From: Rhodamnia argentea
Lineage: Eukaryota > Streptophyta > Magnoliopsida > Myrtales > Myrtaceae
Direction: 5' to 3'
Assembly: GCF_020921035.1 (NCBI RefSeq)
Contig: NC_063154.1
Span: 1,426,001 to 1,490,000, forward strand
DNA: 64,000 nt
Position 1 is the first letter of the stretch; each line of letters starts with the position of its first letter. Below are positions 27,401 to 39,211 of this stretch, one piece after another. The notes beneath the pieces are model-generated. The model was not told where the DNA came from. It saw nothing but the letters and a program-made list of their open reading frames with translations, and searched no databases. The position numbers were made by a program, and so were the translations under genes.

Positions 27401-30176
27401 TGTGGTTGCTAAAGGCACTTGTTTGAAAAACTGGTTAATGTCAATTTGTTAAGAAAACCGAATATTAATAACTTGTTCTGAAAGCTAGTCTTCCAGACAC
27501 TATAACAGCTTTCAAAACACAAGGCCAGAAAATTTTGTCATAAGAAATGATAAAATTCAAACCATTTATGGAATAATGAAATTCTTAATAGCAATCTGAA
27601 AAGGTATGTTAACTTACTACAGGTGCAAGTCATATGGTTAAGCAAACCACAAGGTTCCCCATCAGGAGTGTGTACAGGGCAAAGAAAACCCCAAGATCTG
27701 CAAAATGCCAAAAGATGAAGAGGGGGAAAGGGAGAGGGCATGGCAAGAGCAGTCAGAATCAGGAAGAAGAGCATAAAGTTAAGACACGGTCAAACTGATT
27801 ACCAAACAACACATACTCAGGTAACAACTTTCGAACACTCGTTGTCCGCAACCCCGCAAAGGATGCACCCCTATGTACAGCCCGAAAATGTGAAAGAAAA
27901 CGCAGGAAGTTTAGCCTCTCCGCTTGAACTGTATAGCCGGCCCTCTAATAAAGCAGATCCAGGATACAAACATTAGTCAAGCTCCACTATGACATAGCTA
28001 AAACATCACAAGAATATTAGACAAGGTTAAGTAAATTGACGTTGGAAATAAAGTGATAAGGTTAGTAACAAGATGCCGATCAAGGACAAATCCTTATATT
28101 ATTTCTTACCTATTTTCACATTTTACAACCTTAAGATAATAACAAATTGCCCCATGCTAGAAATTTCTGCAGAAGGTAATCGCCTCCAAATTCTCAGACT
28201 AGTAAGAGAGCACATACAACGAAAGCTAAAAAATATGTCAACATCTAGAAACAGTTCTTAAGGACTAAAAGGAAAAGAAAATTAATCCCCCCAAGTACGG
28301 AAAAAGGAGTGTGTTAGTTGGATGTGTGAGATGGATAGTCACTTACATAAGATGACTAGAGTAAACATATATGTTTAATCGGCCTAGAACTCATTATTTA
28401 AGCTTTAGATCAAACCGAATTCAATAAGTATGTTACCAGGGTTGTGTTTGGGCACTCTCTTGGGTTTTCAATGAAGTGTTGAGTTAACAATGATATCAAA
28501 GCCAATAGTTTGCCTAACCAGTCCCCAGCACTTATCAACATTTGAAGAAACCTAAGCAAGTGTCTTGCAAATCCTCACAGTTTCTCTTCAGAGGAGGAGA
28601 TACTCAAGCAAGGCGTGCACTGCAACGTGCAACAGATTCCTAGATTTGGTTTGCAGTCAAGAAGCCCATGTTGGATTATAGTCGAAGGCAGTTTCCTTGA
28701 TTGGTATTGCAACCCCTAGCAATGACTGGAAGATTCAGGTAGGTTGCCAAGCGCAGAAACAAAAGAAAAAAATCATTGTCAAGTAGAAACCGAGACTTCT
28801 GACAGCTCGTGTTATCTCCTACAAAATGGTAACATGTCCTAAGCAAAAAGAGACCCTTTCAGGTATGAAGAGTCAAATGAAAAACATTTTCCAAAATAAA
28901 CATGTTCTCTCTTTAATGATGAGGTTGACAACTTCTCTTCTGGAAACCTAAGAAGAATGAAGTCTTATCATATCTAAAAGGTTAAGAGGCAGAAGCTGGA
29001 GTAGCCCCCAAACATGCTTTTCCAGCTTAACACATTGAATTAGATGCTCTTCATTCTCACACTTTCTTCACTTCAGTTAGCTTCCGACTGGCTAGCTTGC
29101 CCAAGTACGAAGGGTATCGTACCCTCATGGTTGTGGAAGATCAATTTTCAAATAATGGGGGTCTTCATGCCAAAGCTTACTTTCCTTTGTGACTAATCGT
29201 TAAGATAGAACTCGGAAGTCAGCTTTCCTATTTCTAATCAGCCATAGTGAACCTATTATGCTTCCAGTGTATTCACGGGAACCATCATAGAACTCTAGAA
29301 GCAGTAGCACCCATCCTTAAAAACAACAAGGAACATGCAATAAGTTCTCACTCTAGTTAAAAGAAGACAATACACAAAAAGACCATGAAATTACTGCTGT
29401 TCCATCTCACCCAACAGTAAGAAGCACAAAAATATGGAAGGAAAGGCACTCATTTAAAGAGCAGAAAGAAGTTGAAAGTCTCATGTAGCTTCCGATTGAT
29501 TCAAGTCCATACCAAGACACGAGTCATAAAAAGTGCTTCAACAATTAACCCCGTAGTTTGATAAGAAGATACACTTCACCTCCCTCAGTATTTTGCTTGC
29601 ATGAAATATCATCAAAGAGAAGGCACTGACGAGAACTGTGAGATCATTTGTATTACAAGAATGCACTGTAGTGCTAGAAGTTATACACACCTGCTGCAAA
29701 TCCAGACCTGATTGTGTAACGAGCCTTCCAGTTTTTAACATATTTTCTATGGCTGAACCAATCTGCCTTCCGGGATTTTTGTCCATGACCTTCTTAACAT
29801 GTGCCACTACATGATCACATGTCAAAAAGCACTCATCAAAAACTCTAAAATAAACCAAAGAGGTAGGATAAACAAGCCAGACATAACAAACTTTAGCATG
29901 TTAACGGCAGTTATGAACCAGAAAAATCTCTCTTTCTTAGATACTGAAGCCAGAAAAGATCAACCAACACATGATTCCATCAGTCATTACAACAATAACT
30001 CCAACCCAGTTGAATAGCAGGGGGAGGGGCTAACATCTTGAGAAAAGATTAAAAGTAACAACTGAAGGTAATAATAACTTTTTCAACAATTAACACAATC
30101 AATAGCGCTCTGAAGAGAATATTCCCAGGGAAAATTGGTTCATTCCAACAACAGTAAGGGCCTTGGAAGAAACACA

Positions 30177-30222
<46 letters not shown>

Positions 30223-33200
30223 GAGTACAATAACATACAGCTAGAGAAATCAAAGTTTTTGCCTTTGTTCTTCATCTCGTCTTGAAGAAGCCTTTTTGCC
30301 TTTTGTAGCCAATCTTCTAGTTTGTCCTGGAGAAGTGACAAACAAGCAATGAAATGTATTGAGCTTCAGCTGCGTTGAGAAAGCACATTAAGTACTGAGA
30401 TATTATAATCAGTCCAATCATATATCCAGAGTGGAGGCTAAAAAATTCTACATTTAGCAAGATTTTAAGTGGATCAGGGGGCCGAAATGCAGATCAATAA
30501 TTCGACCACTAAAATGCTACATAGCACCTTACTTTTGTTAAAACAGCCACCTGTTGGTTTCTTGCTTCGCATACACGCTAAAGACCAAAAGGCCGCAATT
30601 TCAAAACCTCTTAGCAGCAAGCTGATTAACCTTTTTTTTTTCATGAAATAGCAAACACGACAAGGGTCACTGTAAAGTGACACTAGGCCCAAACCCTGAA
30701 AGCAGGGGACATATTGGGCCAAAGATAGTCGGAACCCTTAACTGAGCTGAGAGTTGAGCTGAGAGTTCACAGGTCTACCCATAGTCAAAACCTATTGAAA
30801 GTGGGTTTTGACCAAGGTGATCTGCATCAATGACCAGACTGGTATTAAGCTCGCTTATGGCAGAAACCATGATCCACAATCCCCGTTCATAAAAAATTAA
30901 CATTAAGTAGAACATAAACATATGTAATTTCCCATTTATCTGGTCCAAGTTTTAATCATCCTTCGGTAATGTGTATTAAAGTAACAAAAAGGAAAAAATA
31001 TCAAGAAGATACAATTCTTGTACCTTCAAATAAATTGTAATCAGGTGACCAGGCAGTAAAACTTCCTGATTTTGCAAAGAATCTGGGTTATCTGGAACTG
31101 AAGTCTGGTCGATGAGAGAAAAAAGTTTCTGCACCATAAAGCTGGATGAAGAATACAGACAATCAGAGGATAGCTATTAGAATGAATATCATGCTGCCAC
31201 TTCTTTACAACGAGGTAAGTTGGAAGGAAGCTAACATGAGAAGATTGAACTTGTCATAGTTGTTTTTAAGGTGGACAAAAATGTAGTCCCAAAGAACAGC
31301 ATCTGCAACCTGTGAAGGAAGAGAGAAATGAAGGCAAGAACTCCATCATTAAAGACACAAAAAGAATAACAATTTAATAAAGCAATGCATGCGATAAAAC
31401 TTACAGAGATGTAACTTTCATTCTCTAGACCCTCCATAACAGGTTGGAAATGCTCTCCTATATAAGGAAAAAACTTTGTTAGTCATACAAGAGATACTTA
31501 AGCAAAAGGAACAGTGAAAAATGTTAAAGAGTACCGATATGTTGCAGACATTGGTGTCGTGTAAAAAGAGCCAGATCTCGAAGTTCGTCAACTATAATCT
31601 TAGCCCTTTCACTCACAAGTTGAGTACCCACAACACCCCTCCCCCTCTCATATTTCTCACTATAGCAACTTGTCAAACTAGCATAAATTTCATGATCATT
31701 GGTGTCAATAAGTGCCTGTTGATAATAGTCAAGATCTCAATTAGCAATAACATGAGGAGAAGTACAGCAAAGATAGAGGAAAGGACATAGATGAACATAT
31801 ATAGCAGGCCAGCCAGAGTGGAGGCAAAAGTATTAATTTGCATAATATCTTCTTTAAAGCAGAAAAATGACCTCCACTACAGCATTGTCCTACAGTCTCC
31901 AAACCCTTGTTCCACAACCATCAAATAAGGGCAAAGAGAGACGGGTTAATAAAAACTTGATGGCAGAAGAAACCATCCATGGCTCTGATCCAAGACCTAA
32001 TGATTCATGACGGGGGAAATTTCTGGCAACCAGTGATCACTCCACAAGTTCATAGCAGATACAGGTATTCAAAGAGAATTTGAGGCGGCTAAATAAGATC
32101 TGTTATAAGTTATTGGAAGCATTGAGAAAGTACACAGGAGGAACCGTGCAAGAAAATCTTCCATCAAACTTCAACCAGATTTTTTAGGCACTGAACAAGA
32201 TTCGCTATAATTAAATGAAAGGCAATAACGTAAACAGGAGGAAGTAAATGAAAACTCCTTCCATGAAATTAGACAGACAAGGGAAGGAAGGAAGCTGAGC
32301 ACCTGACTGCCGCCTAAATAAGAATCTAAAAGTGAAAGGCTATCAACTAAGTTGTAAGGTCCATACAAATGTTCACTCTTCATGCAGCAGATAAGGAGGA
32401 AAAGCTTCTAACATCCAGAGTGAAGAGGAATTGCACTCATTGGAATTCCTACATATAAGACATGCACACAACGATCGTGCAAGGAGTAACACTTCCTTGT
32501 TTAGATGCATCTGGATTGCAGAATTTCCAGAGGAGGTGCCAACACTCATAAACAAGACGAAAGATCTAGGACAAAGCTTGACAGGTCAATTCACCATCGC
32601 ACATGATATGAATGAGACTGCCACTGTATATATAAATCATTTGCAACTAACAATAAAGAGATAAATTTCATGAACCAACGAGGAAGTAAAGAAGCATCAG
32701 CTATCCATTTGCAACATCCCACAAACAACAAAGATGATAAAACGGGGAAAAAACATTCTTATTGGAAGTTAACAATTACAGCACCTTCAAAACAACGCCA
32801 ACAGGAAGCAAATACTCTCTAGACTGAATCCTGCAAAAAGTCATTTAGAGCAACCAGTTAAAATCTCATATCAAAAGCAAAGGTTTAATTCACCAGTTAA
32901 AGAATCAGAATATCTTACCAAAATCCAATTCTCGCACTACCATTTTGAAGGTAATATAGTTTAACTGTCACAGAAGACTGGTCCTCTCTCACACACCTGA
33001 AAAGGGATTAAATCAGAATTGGAAACACCACAATCACCTGGGTGAATTAATCCTAGACAGCTGCAAGATCACAATAGAAGACAGAATTTGCAAACGCAAA
33101 ACCACTTTCGACTACACAAATTTTGCTAATGATTAAACAAAAGACTTAGTTTTCTCAACTCAAATTTGGGCATAAATTCAACAGGCAAAAAATTGTGCTA

Positions 33201-36200
33201 AGTAGTCATTCACACAACCCTCCTCTAACATCACTTTTCCACAATAGTCCCAAATCATAGCGATATTCCTAAAATAGCCACCATATTTGAGAGAGAAAGC
33301 AAAAGGTTTACGAAATCGGACCCTACATAAAGTCGTAATATATTTGCTTACAGCACGCTGGCCAATATAGCAAACCAAGTTACATTTTTAATCGCCATAT
33401 GAAAGATCACACTTGATCAATGGGACAAGAGAACTAGGCTTTCTAGAACATTAGAGAAGTCAGAACTTATGGCATCTTCAATTCCATAGGAAAAACAATA
33501 AGAATCTTGACTTGCCAACACGAGTTACAGGTAATCTGCTTATAAAATTTACTAAGAACATACGTGATTTAAACAACACTTATTCGGCAAAATGGTTAAT
33601 CATTGCCTAAAAACCTGTAAAGGCATTTAACAGCGATTCTCCAACATAACAGCCTATTGCACTGATAGTTACCAATTGCCATGCCATGGCATCCCGTATT
33701 ATTGTTAAACCCTTGCTTTTAGAGTCAAACAGCAGAAAATTTGTATGCAATTCTGTACAACTAAATGTACTACTTTAATGACTAATAGCAACTTCATGCA
33801 CGGTGTACAAAAATGAAACCTTATTACTACTGCTTTGTCTGTATATCCTTCACGTCGGTCACGAAATGAATTCCGCACCATGCTCATCGGCTGAAATATA
33901 AATTGGACTCAGATATTATCACAATAAAATAAACAGTCAATGGAAATGAAAAATTTTGAGTTTATAAGTAGACCGAAAGCTAAAAGATGGGTAAAACGAA
34001 CTTTACGAAAAGAAAAAGGTAAACAATGAAAGCTTGCAGAGTTCCATTTGTGTCCAATCCCCAACCAAAATATAGTATGTAATAAGGAGTGCTAGTGCAG
34101 ATGAACAGCAATTGGCAAAGGAACGTGCTTACATAGTTCCGCTTTGGCAATATCAGAAGACGAACCACTCTCTCTAGCCCATTCAAGATGAAATAGCTTC
34201 AAAAGAATAAATTTGTCAAAATTTGATAGAATGACTAAGCATAAGCATCTCGACAATACTTGCTGCTTTCGACAAGGAGAATTTCTTATTTCAGTCTGTG
34301 CTAAATTAGTTATTCAATGATGAATATAAATGATTCTGCTCGAGAAGACCATGCATAATCACAAGCACAATATTAAAGAAATGGCGGCACACCCACTATA
34401 CAAAACAACTAAAGAGATGTGCAGCTTCTACAATCACACTAAATAACGACAGTTACTTCAGGTGTGCATGTGTGTAGAGACGCCTTTCCAATAAAAAGCA
34501 AAAGAAGAGCTTGTCAAGGGGAAGAAAAAGAAGAGCTTGTCAATAAATGATAATTAATCTCTGTTTTAAATAAAGCAAAAGACAGTAGCATAAACAAATG
34601 AATCTCCATTTTCAATAAAGCAAAAGAAAATAGCATAAAATCTATCCAGTGGATATGCAATGCTCCAAACCTATACAGCAAATATTGATGCTCCATATCA
34701 TTAGTTAAAAAGATACAGAAAGAAAATAACTTACCCACCCATCTCAGAAGACTCCTCTTTGCAAGAAACCAACTTTTGCGGATCAGCGCCTCTCAAGTGG
34801 CACCTCTTTGACTGCAGCAAAATTGAATAATGAATCTTTGACCATTACTTAGCAACCATGGCAGTATGGATCTTTCGTAATCATTTCGAAATCAGAAGCC
34901 ACTTCAATCAACTCGAAGAAAGGCAGATTAATTCAATCACCATCTACCGATGCCGATCTTCTTCATCTCCCTTAACATGTATATAGTCTGTTACTTTTTC
35001 AGAATGGAAAGTATACATGTTGAAGTATTATCCCACATCGCTTGACAGTGGGTCCTAAGTGCCCTTTATATTTAAGTGGTCTCCCTCCACCTATAAGCTT
35101 AAACTTATGGGTTGGACTTTATATGATATCAGAGCCCGTGCTATCCCTTTCACGAATGTGCGTAGTCAAAATTCTACGTGCCGCTCGTAATTCGGCTTGC
35201 ACGTGAGTGGGGATGTTGAAATATTATCCCACATCGCTTGACAATGGATCCTAAGTGCTTTTTATATTAACGTGATCTTCCCCCACATGTAAGCTTAAGC
35301 CGTTGGATTGGATTTTATAACAATACACCTATTTATCCATAATTCAAAGCATTCTCACTGAGATTCAAAATAAAAGCAAGATTGTACAAGCTAAAGAAAA
35401 ATAACATCCAATATACAACAGACACAGCAACATGACAAGTGCCAATTTGAACGGTAGCATTGGAGATACTTAGATTAAGAACAACATGTTGGCATAATGG
35501 CTATAAGACATATCTAAAGAGATTGTACAGTCATTATTACACTGAGTAGTGTTCACCATACACTGGTATATCCTAGATTACATTGCATGGTAACGCGGAT
35601 AAGTTGAACCATTGCCTGCCTCTAATACAACACCGGAGGGTCAAAAGTCACAAAAGCAGGATAAAAGACATGAAAAATAGGAAATTATGGCACAACTTCA
35701 ATGTGGAGCTTAGCATGAAGCAAGATTAGGGAAATGCTGGTTCACCAATTTATTAGATAGAATTCTATAAGGGAAAAATTGCATGCAAGCCGCCTCACAA
35801 TTTAGAGAGGAGAAAAATATCAATCACTTAATCACAATATTAAGGACACATATTGAAATAATCTAGACTGTGCAAGAAAAGTAAGTGCAAGCCCAAATAA
35901 GCAAAAAAGGTAATTCAGACTGTCGTTGCTGAATTAGCTTCAAATCATCTAACTGTGAAACCTCCATTCATATAGAGAGCAGACTCTCTGGTTCAACAAC
36001 TGCTCTTAAGTAAGGCAGAATCGTATAAAGAAGGAAACTTAACTTTGGGAGATTTAATCTGTCTGGTGGCGGAAACAAAGTGCTACTGGATGAGTAAAAT
36101 CCCATTGTTATAGCAGCAGGTGGCATAATTGCCACTTAATTTCTTGTGTTGGAAATCTTATTTCAGCAAAGTAGCACCAGGAAGAAATTAACAGAGGAAA

Positions 36201-37377
36201 GCCCTTCTGAAATCGTGTTACCTTTAGAGAACTATTCATGGCTTTGAAACAATGTTGGGAGTATAAAAAGGACTCCAGTCAGTGAAAAAAGAAAAAGAAA
36301 AATGAAGGAAGCTTAGGATAAGAAGAATCTTGATAGGACCAGGATGACAAACTGACGCAACAGAAAACCCAAAACAGACCCACTACTAAATACTAATAAG
36401 AAACCAATAAATTCACTCTGCAAAAGTCGACCGAAATATGCGGCATAAACAGCTCGTGAACATAAAGGAAAAGACTATAGTGAACCGAACAACCAAATAA
36501 TGGTATTGGGAACGAAATAAAGACTAACCTTTAACATTATCGGAAGATGCCCGAAATTAAATTTCTCGCGTACGGCAGGTCCATTGTCGTATTGAAAACA
36601 GAGGTCAACCATGAACTTCCCTGAGTAGGAAATTTTAGCTTGCCTACACTATTTGAGATGCGAAACAAATAAGCCTAAGTCGACCCAACCATTGGCACAA
36701 GGATAAAATCAAATCAAGCGGGACTCGAATCAACTGCAGCAGTCTTACTTCGTACGGTAACAGATTATCGCGATTCGTCCTCAAAATGCCCTCCTTTTTA
36801 GGTTGATATACCTCATGACGCTCAAACGAGAGTGATTAACTTGTCAAGGATGAAACTTCTATGCTTTGTATAACATAATTGAATTGGATGCGCGCACCAA
36901 TTGCAGGCGAGAGAAAAAGGGATTGCCTTACCGTTCCAAAACTTGAACAAGAGACAGAAAACTTAAAAAATGGGACGAAGAATTGCTCCCACAGAGGTCA
37001 AAATAGGATATCAATTCCATGCAGCAAGAACGATATTCTAAGCTAATAACAACAATAAATGGGTGAAGAAAACAAAAAAAGAGCACTTTCAATTTCTATC
37101 GTGATTTCGTAAGAACTGGTGAGGCAAAAGGCCATCTTTTCCAGATTTTTCTCTGCCTCCAGGGTTACCCGAACGAAGCGAGGCAGCAATTCGAACAGAT
37201 AATAAGGATATTTCTAAGCGTCTTCTTGGAGAAGGGATCGACAATTTGGACGGGCTTGATGTTAGAAAGCATAGTCCCCAAACCGTGCTCCACGAGGTGG
37301 TCGAACGACTCTATGTGGTGCCTGACCAGCTCTCGCAACGCCTCGTACTCGGCCGCATCGGGCTTCGTCGCTCCCAT
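21445..37377 (-). CDS. NRPA2: RNA polymerase I second-largest subunit, with a nonsense codon in exon 20
   Basis: 27 exons (minus): 37377-37212, 36831-36749, 36648-36529, 34811-34735, 34196-34133, 33890-33820, 32996-32919, 32830-32785, 31715-31535, 31457-31405, 31309-31236, 31141-31024, 30326-30239, 29806-29691, 27944-27817, 27697-27618, 27100-26859, 26762-26598, 26526-26362, 26232-26158, 25864-25761, 25665-25590, 24623-24495, 24402-24262, 23238-23026, 22845-22591, 21858-21445. They join in one frame of 1,174 codons, close to Arabidopsis NRPA2. Family marks: [20 protein letters not shown], catalytic acidic pair in [14 protein letters not shown] (E769, D770), [20 protein letters not shown], and zinc ligands C1095, C1098, C1131, C1134. 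Known role: core of Pol I, transcribing 45S rDNA in the nucleolus. Two oddities: intron 1 is AT-AC, and codon 716 is TAA where relatives have Gln, ahead of the catalytic residues. The second could be an assembly error, a null allele or a decaying copy. Confidence 0.95.
26158..26232 (-). other. NRPA2: NRPA2 exon 20 carrying an in-frame TAA
   Basis: A 75-base exon with normal splice sites that encodes [10 protein letters not shown], then TAA (plus-strand 26200-26202), then [14 protein letters not shown]. Related proteins have Gln at the stop position (CAA to TAA would be one change). The exon is exactly 25 codons, so skipping it would keep the frame but remove conserved core residues, including the MAKQTM lysine. 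Confidence 0.9.
28312..28503 (+). mobile_element. LTR-like fragment with primer-binding-like site (fossil)
   Basis: A stretch of about 178 bases starting TGTTAG and ending TTAACA (28312-28489) is followed directly by ATGATATCAAAGCC, which resembles the tRNA-Met primer site of plant LTR retrotransposons. No second LTR or coding part was found, so this is at best an incomplete old remnant inside NRPA2 intron 14. Confidence 0.35.
30182..30217. repeat. (GA)n microsatellite in NRPA2 intron 13
   Basis: About 18 GA units; (CU)n in the transcript, starting at intron position +22 after the donor of exon 13 (30239). Confidence 0.95.
34556..34640. repeat. Imperfect tandem duplication in NRPA2 intron 3
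   Basis: Two units of about 40-45 bases (34556-34600 and 34601-34640) share AATAAAGCAAAAGA and TAGCATAAA. A shorter duplication of AAGAAGAGCTTGTCAA lies just upstream (34503-34542). Confidence 0.6.
35018..35322 (+). mobile_element. TRIM-type miniature LTR retrotransposon (fossil)
   Basis: Two LTR-like copies, 35018 to about 35124 and 35214-35322, both start with TGTTGAA and share ATTATCCCACATCGCTTGACA and a TAAGCTTAA block. Right after the first is TGATATCAGAGCCC, a primer-binding-like site; a purine-rich GAGTGGGGA precedes the second. The five-base direct repeat ATACA flanks the element (35013-35017 and 35323-35327). No protein is encoded, as expected for TRIMs. The LTRs differ at perhaps a tenth of positions, suggesting an old insertion. 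It lies in NRPA2 intron 3. Confidence 0.85.
36832..37211 (-). other. NRPA2: U12-type AT-AC intron (NRPA2 intron 1)
   Basis: Read on the minus strand, the 380-base intron begins ATATCCTTAT (first base 37211) and ends in AC (36833-36832). A perfect U12 branch element TCCTTGAC lies at 36850-36843, about 12 bases from the 3' end. No GT-AG pair joins exon 1 to exon 2 in frame, whereas the AT-AC pair gives [16 protein letters not shown], matching the family. Confidence 0.88.
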
Positions 37378-37443
37378 GCTCGCTCGCTCGCTCTGTGTCG
37401 CGCTGAGAAGCAAGAACGTGTTTCTGTCTGGGGAGTTGTATTG

Positions 37444-37500
37444 TAGGGTTTATGGGAGGTTTTTGCAGGAGATGTCCAAAGGGCGTCGTTTTCCTGGGCT
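37444..37500 (-). promoter_or_regulatory. Telo-box and site II motif upstream of NRPA2
   Basis: TAGGGTTT at 37444-37451 (telo-box, AAACCCTA on the minus strand) and TGGGCT at 37495-37500 (site II), 67 to 123 bases upstream of the NRPA2 start codon. The pair is a known signature of growth-linked plant promoters recognised by Pur-alpha/TRB and TCP factors. Confidence 0.55.
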
Positions 37501-37577
37501 CGGACTATAATTCGGGTCGGGTCGGGTCGAAAAAGTTGTCGTCCCTTTGCAACCCCTAAAGAGACTTTAAATTGCAG

Positions 37578-38180
37578 GGCCTGTGTGTTTCGGCTTTTGA
37601 GAGATGTATTTAGAAAAATATAAATATTTTTAGGTTAAAAAAGATTTTTGAAATATAAATAGTATTTGGTAAAGTGTATTTTAAAAATACATTGAAAAGC
37701 AATTTTGACGTAAAAGTCATTTGGTAAAAACTACACTTTGTAAATGACTTTTACTATTTTTTTTTTCAAAAAATAAAATAAAATCATTGGCACCGACCAA
37801 CCGCCGACAACCAAATATAGCCTTCGGCCAATTGCTATCAGTCATATCTAGGTGCCGGCCGACCTCGCCCGAGGTTGGGTGGCACCCAAGCTTGACACCA
37901 CCGAGGTCGCTTGCCAAGAACCTAGACGACACTACCTATGGTCGCGCGCGACTTCAAGCAATGCTAGTGGCTGCTCATTGGCTGCTCGCAAAGCCTTCAC
38001 CACGTATCCTTTGCCGACAAATTTAAGATTTTCAAATTATGAAAGTTGAGTGAGGGCAAAATCGAAAGGAAAAAAAAATTACAGTTGCCTTATGAAATGT
38101 AGCTTTCTAAAGTACCTCTGGAGCTACTTTGGAAATACAATTGCATTTCCCAAAAGTTGAACAAAAAAACAAACTGAACG
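37578..38180. mobile_element. Likely non-autonomous DNA transposon, hAT-like ends
   Basis: The left end GGCCTGTGTGTTTCGGCTTT and the right end, read inverted (CGTTCAGTTTGTTTTTTTG), are similar, and both continue into CTTTTG-G/A-GA-ATG. AT-rich arms flank a GC-rich core at about 37790-37990. No transposase frame. Target duplications were not resolved, so boundaries are approximate. Confidence 0.42.
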
Positions 38181-39211
38181 TTATTTGCATTTGGCCTATA
38201 AACTTTAGAGTCTCGAAGTTTCTTCCAAATCTTGAACTAGACAGGTTCAAAGACCGTCATTTAGTCTTAGCCGACCTTGTGTTTAGCATACAAATAAATC
38301 ATGAAAAATAATTGAAACAAAATATTTCAATTGAAAATAAATCATGAAAAAAGAAAAGAAAAGATTCCTTTTAAATTTGTAGCTCGCATTTGAGGGGTAT
38401 TTTTAAATGTCAATTCTTTGCACATGCAACTCAAGCTTGGTAGCAAAGTTTTGAATGAAGAACAAGTTTGCAACTCATAGGTAAACTAAATTCCTCTTAA
38501 GTCACGATTGACTGAATCTTGATGTATGTTTAAAATTTAATATTCTCTCTTTTCTTGGTAAGCTAAATCCATCTTATATTAAACGAGCTTAATTTTTTCC
38601 CTTATAATCTATGCATAAATACTTATCATTTTTAATTTACGTTGTCTATCTCACTATCATACCACACGATTACACACTTTGATAAGTCATTAATACTTGA
38701 GAAAATTTCAAATAAAAAATTGAAATAGAGCTATTTCCTTTATAAAAAAGAATAACCCAAAAGACGATCCACACAAGTCATACGATGGGTTAAACTTTAT
38801 TCCCTCAAAAGGAAGAGGGGAACCAAATCAGAGCTATTCAAAAGTATTCACTTATTTATTAGTAACGAAATCTAACCTTCGTTTTTTTCAAAAAGAGGAA
38901 GGAAAATCATCAGAGAATCACATCTTACGATTTATTTCCTATTTTGTCATGTTCAAAGATCTTTTCGACAAAAGAAAAAAATCTTTAGAGATTTTAAAAT
39001 AATTATCAAGCACTTAATTAAAATTTAAAAAAATATATGCAAAGAAAAAGGAAAACAAGGATCAACATCGCCACCAATAAAAAAGAGAAAAAAAAAATCT
39101 CGAGCCGGCGGCTACATCCAGCCAAGGACCGCCGCACATTACACAAAAAAGAATCAGAAAACAACAAACGAAGAGAGCCACTCCACGTTGAACACGTGTC
39201 CACCAAATAGA

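Noticed and set aside
36749-37212. Search for a conventional GT-AG intron 1 in NRPA2
   Set aside because: Candidate GT sites after exon 1 (for example GTAACC near 37164) add residues absent from the family and do not meet an in-frame AG before exon 2, unlike the AT-AC pair.
37378-37413. Upstream extension of the NRPA2 frame
   Set aside because: The frame stays open but starts with TTG, not ATG. The first ATG at 37377 fits the family start.
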